A stretch of 38,338 nt of DNA from Spirochaetaceae bacterium (GTDB lineage: Bacteria > Spirochaetota > Spirochaetia > Treponematales > Treponemataceae), in assembly GCA_017936665.1 (NCBI GenBank), contig JAGBFB010000004.1, forward strand, positions 1 to 38,338, read 5' to 3'. Below, in pieces: positions 16,464 through 24,459 of this stretch. The notes under the pieces are model-generated. The model searched no databases. It worked only from the letters and a program-made list of their open reading frames with translations, and was not told the DNA's origin. The translations under genes were made by a program, and so were the position numbers. The stretch's first letter is position 1; each line of letters begins with the position of its first letter.

Positions 16464-17708
16464 TTAAAACATTTCTTTGAAAAAATTGATAAATTTCTGT
16501 AAAAATCCAGATTTATCACTTCCATAGTCTTTACCATTTCTTTTAATATTTCCCTTTGATAAAACATCAGAATTGGCAACAACTAATCCAATAGCAGTAG
16601 TAAAATCTGGTGAACGATATTCATCTGATAAACCAGAAATTTTTGATGACATACCAATTCTAACACTTTGGGTTCCAAAAATAGCAGAAGCAAGTTCAAT
16701 AACTCCACTCATTTTTGCACCACCACCAACAAGAACAACATTTCCAGATAATCTACGATTACCAATGCTAGAATATACTTTTTCTTTTATCATTTCAAAA
16801 ATTTCGCCTACACGAGGTTGGATAATTTGACAAATTTCAGAACGTGGAATTGATTCGGCTCTTCCATTTCTTTGAATTAAAACTTCTTCATTATCAGAAA
16901 CTAAATCTGCCCAACAACATCCTTGTGAAATCTTAATTGTTTCTGCTGTTTCTGTTGAAACACCACGAACAACAGAAATATCGTTTGTTACTAACAAGCC
17001 TCCAAATGGAACAGAAGCAGTACAAATTGGAGCACCATCAGCAATTACGATAACATCAGTAGAACCACCACCCATATCAATAAGAATAGAGCCTAATTCT
17101 TTTTCTTCTTCAGTAAGAACTGATTGAGCTGTTGCAAGGGTTTTTAACATAATTCCGTCTACTGTATAACCTGAACGACTTGCACAAGTTATAATATTTT
17201 GCATTGTAGTTGTTGTAGCTGTAATAATATGCACATCTACATAAAGCCGAGAGCCTAACATGTTTGTAGGATCTTTTGTTTTTTCTACAATATCAACTGA
17301 ATTCTCTACAGTATACATCTGAGGAACAACATGTAAAACTTGTCTATCTAAAGGAATTGCAATATTACTTGCACATTCAATAACTCTATTTATATCGTTT
17401 TGACCAATTTCTCTTGATTTATTTGAAACAGAAACTTGACCTTTAGAATTTAAACTATCAACTTGAGTACTACCGATACCTACAAAACAAGAATTAACTT
17501 CGTGACCACTCATCAATTCTGCATCATAAATTGCAGCAGTAACTGCTTTCATAGTTGCTTCAATGTTTACAATTACACCACTTCTTAAACCTGTAGAAGG
17601 AGCTGTTCCTACACCGATGATATGTAATTTTTCATTTTCATCATGTTCACCAATAACAACACGAACATTACTTGTTCCAATATCCAATCCAACAACAATG
17701 TCACTCAC
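16464..17708 (-). CDS. ftsA: Cell division protein FtsA
   Basis: A 414-residue actin-like ATPase that anchors FtsZ filaments to the inner membrane. Phosphate-binding motifs VVGLDIGTSNVRVVIGE (N-terminus) and LIDMGGGSTDVIVI are present, along with the VLVGGGAKMSGV adenosine motif. The last residues, FLQKFINFFKEMF, form the amphipathic membrane-targeting helix. GTG 17708 is preferred because GGGAGG lies 8 nt upstream; a TTG six bases further upstream would be only 2 nt from the ribosome site. It is preceded by ftsQ with a short gap. Confidence 0.97.
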   Translation of the reverse strand: MSDIVVGLDIGTSNVRVVIGEHDENEKLHIIGVGTAPSTGLRSGVIVNIEATMKAVTAAIYDAELMSGHEVNSCFVGIGSTQVDSLNSKGQVSVSNKSREIGQNDINRVIECASNIAIPLDRQVLHVVPQMYTVENSVDIVEKTKDPTNMLGSRLYVDVHIITATTTTMQNIITCASRSGYTVDGIMLKTLATAQSVLTEEEKELGSILIDMGGGSTDVIVIADGAPICTASVPFGGLLVTNDISVVRGVSTETAETIKISQGCCWADLVSDNEEVLIQRNGRAESIPRSEICQIIQPRVGEIFEMIKEKVYSSIGNRRLSGNVVLVGGGAKMSGVIELASAIFGTQSVRIGMSSKISGLSDEYRSPDFTTAIGLVVANSDVLSKGNIKRNGKDYGSDKSGFLQKFINFFKEMF

Positions 17709-17731
17709 AATCAATTCCTCCCTAAAATTAA

Positions 17732-18550
17732 TTATTTATATGAAATTGAGCCATGTCTTAAATTTATTACAGAAACATCGCTTTTCAAAGAATGAATTAC
17801 ATCTAATGCAACCATCATATACTGAAGTGATTCTATATTCAATGTCCTATCTGCAAGAACTTTTACTCTAGAATGCACAGGAAACAATTCTAATTCATAA
17901 CTACCATAATCATTTGGAACCACTTTAATTTCAGATAAAACTGATAAATAAGCAGGATTTGTAGATTGAATTTCTGAAATTTGTTCCATTAATGGTCTAA
18001 ACTTTCCGTTCAGTCTCATTCCTTCTGCAATAGTATCAAAAGTAAAACCAGTAACTAAAGGAACAGAGTTAACAGGCATACCTCTATCTACTGCAAATAT
18101 TACACCATTTTTATCAATTTGAACAGGAACAGTTTTTCCATTTACATTTGCTAATGTTATAGAAGTAGCTTTTCGTTCTACAACATTAATAAAAACTTTA
18201 TCAGGAAATTGTTTTTCAATAACTACATTTTCAATAACTGCATTTGCTGCAAGTTTTGAAGCTGCTTTTGCAGAATCAAACTGAATCCAAGTTAATTTTG
18301 GTGTTATTTCTAAATAATTACTAATTTGTTGTGCAGTAAATGTTTCTAAACCAGAATAAGTTATTTTTACAGGAGCTAAACATGGCATTAATATTGTGTA
18401 TACAAAAATTTCTATAATAATCAATAAAATGAGAATTAAAGATAAAATTTTCATTAAACTTATTTTATCTAATTTTTTTTCAGTTTTCTGTACTTTTTTT
18501 TGATTTCCTACTGTGTAATAAGGATCAGAGAATGCAATACCGTTACTCAT
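17732..18550 (-). CDS. ftsQ: Cell division protein FtsQ/DivIB
   Basis: A 272-residue bitopic division protein. A cytoplasmic N-tail of about 30 residues precedes one membrane helix (MKILSLILILLIIIEIFVYTI region, about 29-50). The periplasmic POTRA-type domain begins PVKITYSGLETFTAQQISNYL. A beta-rich region follows (ENVVIEKQFPDKVFINVVERKA), as in FtsQ/DivIB. It would bridge FtsA/FtsZ-stage and FtsW/FtsI-stage proteins together with FtsL. It overlaps the end of ftsW by 8 bp. Sequence conservation in this family is low; the POTRA pattern and the ftsW-ftsQ-ftsA position make the call secure. Confidence 0.92.
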   Translation of the reverse strand: MSNGIAFSDPYYTVGNQKKVQKTEKKLDKISLMKILSLILILLIIIEIFVYTILMPCLAPVKITYSGLETFTAQQISNYLEITPKLTWIQFDSAKAASKLAANAVIENVVIEKQFPDKVFINVVERKATSITLANVNGKTVPVQIDKNGVIFAVDRGMPVNSVPLVTGFTFDTIAEGMRLNGKFRPLMEQISEIQSTNPAYLSVLSEIKVVPNDYGSYELELFPVHSRVKVLADRTLNIESLQYMMVALDVIHSLKSDVSVINLRHGSISYK

Positions 18551-19688
18551 TATTCAACTCCATGTTATTATATTTAGAAATATTTATTACAACACCACAC
18601 ATAAGTAATGTAATTATCAACGATGAACCTCCTGATGAAAAAAAAGGAAGAGGAATTCCTGTTGCAGGTAACGCACCACACACAACACCACAATTTAATA
18701 GAACTTGAAGCACAATAGAAGTGATTATTCCAAAAGCAGCAAAACTTCTAAATTTGTCTTCACATCTAAATGCAATTTTATAACCACGAAAGGCAAAATA
18801 AATTATCAAACAAAAAAATATAATTACGCCTAAGAATCCCATTGCTTCTGCCCAACCAGCAAAAATAAAATCTGCCTGAGCTTCTGGAATTCCTGTAACT
18901 TTTTTTAATCCACTACCAAAACCTTCTCCCAAAATTCCACCATTAGAAATTGCTCTTCGAGATGCATTAATCTGGTAATTTACTCCGTGAGAATATTGTT
19001 CAGGATTAAAAAATGCAATTAATCGTTTAACGCGATAAGATTCAGTAAAAATAAACAAAATTACGATTGGTAGAGAAAAAACACAAAAACCCAAAAACCA
19101 ACCTAATTTAATCCCAGCAATATAAAACATAGATAAACCAACAATCATGATAAAAAATGCTGTTGAAAAATCGTCTTGTAAAAAAACTAACAATACAGTA
19201 AAAAATAGTCCAAAAACTGCTTGCCCGATATTAAAACCAGATTCTTTTAAAACATCATGTTTTTTATCAAAGAAATTTGCTAAAAATAAAATTATAGAAA
19301 ATTTTGCAACTTCAGAAGGTTGAAAAGTTCCCAAAAGAGGCAATTTTATCCAACGTCTAGCTCCATTTCGTTCAACACCTATAAAGGGAAGAAAAGTCAT
19401 AGCACACAAAACTAAAGTACCGATAAAAATTATTGGCAAAACTTTTCTTACAAAATCCAAATCTATGATTGAAAAAATAAATAAGCAGAATAAACCAATA
19501 CCTGCACTAATTAATTGTCGTTTAACAAAATAAAATGAATCATCAAATGCTCTTGTTGCATAACTAACTGAAGAAGCATATAGAGTAATTAAACCTAAAC
19601 ATAATAATAGAATTACAGAAACAACAAATCCTGTATCAACGCCACGAGAATTAAATGATTTTTCTGCAAAAATTACTCTTCTATCCAT
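18543..19688 (-). CDS. ftsW: Peptidoglycan glycosyltransferase FtsW
   Basis: A 381-residue SEDS-family polymerase that makes septal glycan strands from lipid II. About ten hydrophobic segments span the chain. Family motifs include GVERNGARRWIKLPLLGTFQ followed by PSEVAKFSIILFLA, the periplasmic GEGFGSGLKKVTGIPEAQADFIFA loop (with the usual GxG and the catalytic-region Asp), and PFFSSGGSSL near the C-terminus. It usually pairs with FtsI/PBP3, and no such transpeptidase gene is in this cluster. It lies 5 bp after murF and overlaps ftsQ. Confidence 0.96.
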   Translation of the reverse strand: MDRRVIFAEKSFNSRGVDTGFVVSVILLLCLGLITLYASSVSYATRAFDDSFYFVKRQLISAGIGLFCLFIFSIIDLDFVRKVLPIIFIGTLVLCAMTFLPFIGVERNGARRWIKLPLLGTFQPSEVAKFSIILFLANFFDKKHDVLKESGFNIGQAVFGLFFTVLLVFLQDDFSTAFFIMIVGLSMFYIAGIKLGWFLGFCVFSLPIVILFIFTESYRVKRLIAFFNPEQYSHGVNYQINASRRAISNGGILGEGFGSGLKKVTGIPEAQADFIFAGWAEAMGFLGVIIFFCLIIYFAFRGYKIAFRCEDKFRSFAAFGIITSIVLQVLLNCGVVCGALPATGIPLPFFSSGGSSLIITLLMCGVVINISKYNNMELNNE

Positions 19689-19693
19689 AACTT

Positions 19694-21103
19694 CTAAACT
19701 GCTTCCACAATTCGTTCTAGTTGCATTCCTCTAGAACCTTTTAATAAAACAATATCATCTTTGCTACAAAATTCTCTTAATTTACTTGCAACGAACTCAA
19801 CTGCTTTTTCATCTCTAGAAGAAATTCCATCTACTTTTTTTGAAGTAACAAATTCCTTTGCTTTTGACATTTGTTCACCAAAAAAGATTACATAATCAAC
19901 ATTTGATTTTTCAACTAATTCTGCAATTTCTTTATGTGCAGAATCTGATTCATCTCCAAGTTCAAGCATATCTGCCAACACAAAAACTTTTTTTCCAGAA
20001 CATTCAACTTCTGAACAAAATTCTACAGAAGCTTTCATTGAATCTGGATTTGCGTTATAACAATCCAAAACAAAAGTAAAATCTTTTTTTACAATTTGAT
20101 TTCTACCAAAAATAGTTTTAACGGTTTCTAAACCATTTTTAATTTCTTCTGTTGAAAGACCTAAATCTTCTGCTAAAGCAATTACACTTAAAGCATTTAT
20201 TAAATTATATTTACCACACAATGGAAATTTTACATTTTGATTTTTATAAGAAAAACTAGAACCTTCCAATCCTAAAAATTTAACATCAGAAATTAAATTT
20301 TGAGAAACCTTTTTTATTTCACCTTTTGATTCTGCAAGAAAATCAGCAAAATCATCATCTGCAGGAATATATCCATGAGATTTTGAATTAAAAAATTTAA
20401 ATATTTGTTTTTTTTCTTCAGCAATATTTTGTTTAGAACCTAAAATACCAATATGTGCAGTTCCAACATTTGTAATAATTCCATATTGAGGATACAAAAC
20501 AGAAGCTAATTCAGAAATTTCACCTTTTCTGTTCATTCCCATTTCAAAAATTCCAACTTGATGATTTTCACGAATTTTAAAAACTGATAAAGGCAATCCT
20601 GTTTCTGAATTTAAATTTCCTTCATTATAAACAACTGAATATTTTTGAGAAAGTACATTTACTGCAATTTCTTTTGTAGTAGTTTTTCCACTTGAACCTG
20701 TAATTCCAATTCTAATTAGAGAAGGAAACTTTAAAACATAAGAAGCTGCAAGTCTTTGCAATGCATACATTGTATGACCTACGGAAATTACAGCAACACC
20801 TGCTTTTTTATATTCTTTAATTTGTTGATTATGAAAATCAGCAAAATAATCTGTTACAAAAATTACAGAAGCACCATTTTCTATAGCTTGAGGAATATAA
20901 TCATGTCCATCTTGAGTTCCAATTAATGGGAAGAATATAAAATCTTTTTTTACTTTTCTGCTATCACAAGCAACATCAACAAAATAAAAATCATTTTCCT
21001 GTGTATTTGAAAGCAATTTTCCATCAACGGCTTTCAAAACTTCTTCTAGAGTCATCAATGATTTTTTTGTTATTTGAAGGTCCCCACCCAAAACATCAAA
21101 CAT
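19694..21103 (-). CDS. murF: UDP-MurNAc-tripeptide:D-Ala-D-Ala ligase MurF
   Basis: A 469-residue cytoplasmic ligase that adds the D-Ala-D-Ala dipeptide to the UDP-MurNAc peptide, the last soluble step of peptidoglycan precursor synthesis. The P-loop is GITGSSGKTTTKE, followed by NLNSETGLPLSVF, EMGMNRKGEI and the DCYNANPDSMKASVEF motif typical of MurF. The N-terminal uridine-binding domain contains FFPLIGTQDGHDYI, and the C-terminus ends in LLKGSRGMQLERIV. The ATG at 21103 lies 4 bp after the ftsL-like stop, with AAAGGA inside the previous gene; a later ATG at codon 17 is possible. Confidence 0.96.
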   Translation of the reverse strand: MFDVLGGDLQITKKSLMTLEEVLKAVDGKLLSNTQENDFYFVDVACDSRKVKKDFIFFPLIGTQDGHDYIPQAIENGASVIFVTDYFADFHNQQIKEYKKAGVAVISVGHTMYALQRLAASYVLKFPSLIRIGITGSSGKTTTKEIAVNVLSQKYSVVYNEGNLNSETGLPLSVFKIRENHQVGIFEMGMNRKGEISELASVLYPQYGIITNVGTAHIGILGSKQNIAEEKKQIFKFFNSKSHGYIPADDDFADFLAESKGEIKKVSQNLISDVKFLGLEGSSFSYKNQNVKFPLCGKYNLINALSVIALAEDLGLSTEEIKNGLETVKTIFGRNQIVKKDFTFVLDCYNANPDSMKASVEFCSEVECSGKKVFVLADMLELGDESDSAHKEIAELVEKSNVDYVIFFGEQMSKAKEFVTSKKVDGISSRDEKAVEFVASKLREFCSKDDIVLLKGSRGMQLERIVEAV

Positions 21104-21107
21104 AAAT

Positions 21108-21404
21108 TTATTTTCCTTTTATAGAAACTCTTACTATTTCATCACTGGTTGCCTTTCGCATTCCCAATTCTTCTACAGCTATTTTTTCTATCCTTTCGGA
21201 ACTGGATAAAACGCTTATATCGGTAACCAATGCCTTATTTTTTTCGATTAAATCTTTTTGAACTATTTCTAGTTCAGCAACTTCCTTTTCGATATTCATG
21301 TACTGTCTAGATTGTGCCATTCCAAGTACTAAAAAACATGGAATTGAAAGAGTTAATAGATAAATACCTAAATTTTTGGCAAATCCTGTCTTTTTTTGTT
21401 TCAT
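21108..21404 (-). CDS. ftsL: FtsL-like cell division protein
   Basis: A 98-residue bitopic protein with a short Lys-rich cytoplasmic tail, one membrane helix (about 12-29) and a periplasmic leucine-zipper-like coiled coil (about 35-65). A C-terminal IEKIAVEELGMRKAT segment resembles the FtsL/DivIC ending. FtsL works with FtsQ and FtsB to activate FtsW. The family is too short and divergent to name from sequence alone. Position between rsmH and murF is the classic ftsL slot and carries most of the weight. DivIC/FtsB is the alternative. Confidence 0.82.
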   Translation of the reverse strand: MKQKKTGFAKNLGIYLLTLSIPCFLVLGMAQSRQYMNIEKEVAELEIVQKDLIEKNKALVTDISVLSSSERIEKIAVEELGMRKATSDEIVRVSIKGK

Positions 21405-21428
21405 AAATACCTCTTTATAAATTTTGAA

Positions 21429-22376
21429 TTATCTTAACTTTCTGATAACTCTTAGTTTTGCACTTCTTGAAGGAGAATTATCCTTAACTTCTTCTTCAGT
21501 TGGTCCAATAGGTTTTCTTGTTAAAAGTTCAACTTTTGCAGAACCCCCACAAGTACATATCGGCTGTTCTGGTGGACAAGAACATACTTTTGACCAATTT
21601 CTAAAAGTGTTTTTTACAATTCTATCTTCTAAAGAATGAAAAGTAATAACACCCATTTTTCCACCAATTTGCAAAACATCAAATGCAGAATGCAAAGCCT
21701 CTGGAAGTCTATTAAGCTCTGCATTAACTGCAATCCTTAATGCCTGAAAGGTTTTAGTTGCAGGATGAATTCCTCCATGTCTATAACCTGATGGTACACA
21801 ATCATAAATAATCTGTGCCAAAACTTTTGAATTAGTTATAGGAGCAAGCTTTCGATTTTCAATAATTGCACGAGCAATTCTTCTACTATATCTTTCTTCA
21901 CTGTAATTAAAGATAAGATTAGCAAGTTCTTCTTCGTGCATAGTATTTACTAAATCACTAGCAGAATTTCCTTCACTATCATTCAATCTCATATCAAGTG
22001 CCTCATCATAACGAAAAGAGAATCCCCTACCCGATTTTTCGTAGTGAAACACTGATATTCCAAGGTCAAACAAAATTAAGTTTGGCTTTGGTAAATTATC
22101 TGGATAATTTGCATAAAAATCGTTGAACCAGCCCAAATGAAATTTCATCCGATCGCCAAAACAAGCTAGTCGTTCTTTTGCTCGAGCCTGAATATTCTGG
22201 TCTGCGTCCAAACCGATTATTTGCAAATTTTCAAACCGATTTAAAAAAGCATAAGAATGGCCACCTTCTCCCAAGGTAGAATCCACCATAAAAGCATTAT
22301 CAGAAAAAGTCTCATTTTCTGGTGATAACCATTTTAGAGTCTCTTGTAATAATACTGGTGTGTGGACAATTTCCAT
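21429..22376 (-). CDS. rsmH: 16S rRNA (cytosine-1402-N4)-methyltransferase RsmH (MraW)
   Basis: A 315-residue SAM-dependent enzyme that methylates N4 of 16S C1402 near the ribosomal P site. Motifs are HTPVLLQETLKWL at the start, the SAM loop STLGEGGHSYAFL, LILFDLGISVFHY, GRGFSFRYDEALDMRLN and the C-terminal GVITFHSLEDRIVKN. ATG 22376 gives the family-typical start. The strong AAGGAG sits 13 nt upstream of it, so initiation at a nearer TTG six bases before the strong AAGGAG's optimal window cannot be excluded. A TTG at 22403 would overlap mraZ. A Cys-rich stretch (CSCPPEQPICTCGG) is typical of the family. Confidence 0.95.
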   Translation of the reverse strand: MEIVHTPVLLQETLKWLSPENETFSDNAFMVDSTLGEGGHSYAFLNRFENLQIIGLDADQNIQARAKERLACFGDRMKFHLGWFNDFYANYPDNLPKPNLILFDLGISVFHYEKSGRGFSFRYDEALDMRLNDSEGNSASDLVNTMHEEELANLIFNYSEERYSRRIARAIIENRKLAPITNSKVLAQIIYDCVPSGYRHGGIHPATKTFQALRIAVNAELNRLPEALHSAFDVLQIGGKMGVITFHSLEDRIVKNTFRNWSKVCSCPPEQPICTCGGSAKVELLTRKPIGPTEEEVKDNSPSRSAKLRVIRKLR

Positions 22377-22393
22377 CCTTACCAAATTTCTCC

Positions 22394-22837
22394 TTAAAAA
22401 CAAATATTTCCAAGTTCTTCAGTTGCTTCTCTGAAGGACAAGTCTGTTTGTTCTAAATATGCTTCGTATTTTTCGGCATCCCATATTTCTATGTATTTAT
22501 TGATACCTAAAATAACACAATCTTTTTTAAGAGAAGCATAATCCCTCAAACTTTGTGGTATCGAAATTCGCCAAGCCTTATCAAATTCAACAGGCTGAGC
22601 AGGAGCGATCAAACGTCTTAAAACAAGACGAGAATTAGGATTAAAAGGAGATGCTGATTCCATCAACTTTGAAGAGAACTCTTTCCACTCAGGCATGGTA
22701 AAAAGCCACAAACACCCATCAGGTGATTGGGTTACCATAAGAGAACCTTCTGTTAATTCGGCTCGCATACGAGATGGAAAAGGAATTCGTCCTTTTTCGT
22801 CCATCTTATTCCTATACTCGCCTGTTAGCATCTCCAT
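22394..22837 (-). CDS. mraZ: Transcriptional regulator MraZ
   Basis: A 147-residue ring-forming SpoVT/AbrB-type regulator with two MraZ domains. The first begins GEYRNKMDEKGRIPFPSRMR and the second contains VEFDKAWRISIPQSLRDYA, both with the expected DxKGRI/DxxWRI cores. MraZ binds tandem repeats in its own promoter and represses the dcw cluster. The ATG at 22837 lies 8 nt after a GGGAG and gives the family length. A longer frame back to 22996 would run through the promoter and operator and is rejected. It is the first gene of the division cluster. Confidence 0.96.
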   Translation of the reverse strand: MEMLTGEYRNKMDEKGRIPFPSRMRAELTEGSLMVTQSPDGCLWLFTMPEWKEFSSKLMESASPFNPNSRLVLRRLIAPAQPVEFDKAWRISIPQSLRDYASLKKDCVILGINKYIEIWDAEKYEAYLEQTDLSFREATEELGNICF

Positions 22838-22882
22838 ACCACTAACTCCCACTAACTCCCACCATTTACCACTAAATACCAT
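22835..22882 (-). promoter_or_regulatory. MraZ operator: tandem 10-bp GTGG repeats
   Basis: On the minus strand the region reads as consecutive 10-mers ATGGTATTTA, GTGGTAAATG, GTGGGAGTTA, GTGGGAGTTA and GTGGTATGGA, ending at the mraZ start codon. Two units are identical. The period and the TGGG core match known MraZ boxes (TGGGN repeats at 10-bp spacing in E. coli). The array covers the transcript start and the ribosome site. Confidence 0.75.
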
Positions 22883-22908
22883 TTTATCCGATATATAAGT
22901 AAAGTCAA
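22881..22908 (-). promoter_or_regulatory. Sigma70 promoter of the mraZ/dcw cluster
   Basis: The minus strand reads TTGACT (22908-22903), 16 nt, TAAAAT (22886-22881), directly upstream of the GTGG repeat array. Bound MraZ would cover the start region. I see no equally good promoter elsewhere in the gap. Confidence 0.7.
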
Positions 22909-22946
22909 TTGAATAAATAAAAAAAAATGGAGATTTTTGAGAAGTA

Positions 22947-22975
22947 TTTACTTTTTTCCGTAACATCTGTATAGT
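22947..22975 (+). promoter_or_regulatory. Sigma70 promoter of the gene divergent from mraZ
   Basis: TTTACT (22947-22952), 17 nt, TATAGT (22970-22975). The predicted transcript start at about 22982 lies only a few bases before the ATG at 22986, and no ribosome site is visible, so the message may be nearly leaderless. Confidence 0.55.
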
Positions 22976-22985
22976 TAACATTAAG

Positions 22986-23690
22986 ATGATAAACACTTAT
23001 AACGAAACAAGCTTACATAAACAAATAAAAGAGATTTACGCAAAAAAATTTAATGGAAAAACTGAAATCGAAATTGAAAAATATATTTGCGATATATTTT
23101 CTTCAGAAAAAGACCCAACGATAATTGAAATTCAAACATCTAATCTTTCAAAAATAACAAATAAAATTGAAAAACTATGCAAAAACTACAAAGTAAAATT
23201 AGTCTACCCTTTAGCAACAGCAACAATCATTCAAAAGCAAGATGAAAATAAAAAAATAATATCTAAAAGAAAAAGTCCTAAAAAGAAAAATATTTATTCA
23301 ATTTTTGGAGAATTATTTACACTTTACAAATTATTTGAAAATCCAAATTTTTCATTAATAGTATTACCAATTCAGCAAATAGTTACAAAAACCGTTTTTA
23401 CCGAACCAGTACAAACAATAAACAAAAGCAGAAGATACAAAAAAAATTGGTTAATAACAGATAAAGAATTATTAAAATATGATGATGAAATTATTTTAAA
23501 TTCTAAAATTGATTTATTTAATCTAATTCCAAAAGAAATTCCAGAAAATTTTTCTAGCAAAGATTTAGCAAAAACAGAAGTAAAAAAAGAAGCAAATAAA
23601 ATGATATGGGTTTTAAGAAAATTACGCTTAATTGAACAACAAGATAAAATAGGAAATTTGATTATATATAAAAAAAACCTCCCAAGATAA
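22986..23690 (+). CDS. Uncharacterised Lys-rich protein, possibly nuclease-like with a C-terminal winged helix
   Basis: A 234-residue cytoplasmic protein that I do not recognise with confidence. No signal peptide or membrane helix is seen. Residues about 10-75 include an acidic helix (KTEIEIEKYICDIF), a strand ending IIEIQTSNLSKI, and a Lys-rich helix followed by VKLVYPLATATII. A strand carrying E-x-Q followed by Lys is reminiscent of PD-(D/E)XK nuclease cores, but this is only a visual analogy. The last 50 residues (FSSKDLAKTEVKKEANKMIWVLRKLRLIEQQ) look like a winged helix. It diverges from mraZ across about 150 bp. Its 3' end overlaps a terminator serving the opposite strand. Product function is unknown. 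Confidence 0.75.
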   Translation: MINTYNETSLHKQIKEIYAKKFNGKTEIEIEKYICDIFSSEKDPTIIEIQTSNLSKITNKIEKLCKNYKVKLVYPLATATIIQKQDENKKIISKRKSPKKKNIYSIFGELFTLYKLFENPNFSLIVLPIQQIVTKTVFTEPVQTINKSRRYKKNWLITDKELLKYDDEIILNSKIDLFNLIPKEIPENFSSKDLAKTEVKKEANKMIWVLRKLRLIEQQDKIGNLIIYKKNLPR

Positions 23691-23706
23691 AATTATCTTG
23701 AAGAGG
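23670..23706 (-). terminator. Terminator of the flaA pair, overlapping the end of the convergent gene
   Basis: On the minus strand CCTC...CAAGATAA pairs with TTATCTTG...GAGG (8 plus 4 pairs with a small internal loop) and is followed by eight Ts (23677-23670). The last codons and stop of the plus-strand gene form one arm. The plus-strand side lacks a T-run, so it serves mainly flaA transcription. Confidence 0.75.
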
Positions 23707-23730
23707 CTTTCAAGGATAAATTATTAAATT

Positions 23731-24459
23731 CTACCAGTTATCGTCCATATCGTCTTCGTCACGATTTTGCATTGCATAAAGATCTGTTACAGCACGCATA
23801 TCGTCGAAATATACATAATATGTTCCTTTTGCTAACATTGGTTCACAATCAATTCTAAATCCAATAATTTTAACACCTGGCTTATCCCCATGATATGCAC
23901 TTGTTTGCACAATACCATGAACTCCATCTGGTGATGGTGGAATAGCTACAGTCATTTTTTTCCAACCAGTAAAATCAAGAGTACCAACATATAACTCAAA
24001 ATTTGAACCAAAATAATCTTGTAAAAGAAGAGTTATTTTATGAGGTTGATTACGACCTACAGCCCAGAAAGAAACTGTTTTTGTTACACCTTCAATTGCT
24101 AAAGGTCTTGCTGATGTTACAAAGAAAGAATTTACACCTCGTCTAAAGAACTCAACTTTAATACCTAGAACTTTTTCATCAACAAGTTGTTGATTTTCAG
24201 CATCTTCAATTGGTTCCTTTGCAGCAGGAGCACCATCAAAAAGACGTGCAGAAATAATTCCATAATCTGGTGAAATTTTTGCTTTCCAAGCACCTTCTCT
24301 TTCAAACATATCTACAGAAACTTCTTTTAAAGCTTGTCTTGCTGAATCTGCACCAATGATTGTTGGATCAGGATCTGACAAACTTGAATTATCTGATTGT
24401 TGTGCAAAAACACAAGTAATAGTAAAAAGTACCAAAAAAATTGATAAGAACTTCTTCAT
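23731..24459 (-). CDS. FlaA-family periplasmic flagellar sheath protein
   Basis: A 242-residue exported protein with a clear signal peptide (MKKFLSIFLVLFTITCVFA, cleavage before Gln20). The mature part resembles spirochete FlaA: it contains SFWAVGRNQPHKITLLLQDYFG, LDFTGWKKMTVAIP and YYVYFDDMRAVTDLY. FlaA proteins coat or modify the FlaB filament core in the periplasm and affect helical shape and motility. The tail is strongly acidic (DEDDMDDNW). It overlaps its upstream paralogue (TAATG). Residues about 100-220 align in order with that paralogue (FWA.G, G.L...GWK, VGFR, FD), so the pair comes from duplication. Which numbered FlaA it corresponds to is not decidable here. Confidence 0.85.
   Translation of the reverse strand: MKKFLSIFLVLFTITCVFAQQSDNSSLSDPDPTIIGADSARQALKEVSVDMFEREGAWKAKISPDYGIISARLFDGAPAAKEPIEDAENQQLVDEKVLGIKVEFFRRGVNSFFVTSARPLAIEGVTKTVSFWAVGRNQPHKITLLLQDYFGSNFELYVGTLDFTGWKKMTVAIPPSPDGVHGIVQTSAYHGDKPGVKIIGFRIDCEPMLAKGTYYVYFDDMRAVTDLYAMQNRDEDDMDDNW

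Noticed and set aside
22841-22880. Tandem 10-bp repeats as a CRISPR or minisatellite
   Set aside because: Units are 10 bp with no spacers, and their position at the mraZ start fits MraZ operator boxes.
22838-22996. A 53-residue N-terminal extension of MraZ
   Set aside because: It would translate the promoter and operator; MraZ family length and the GGGAG site support the ATG at 22837.
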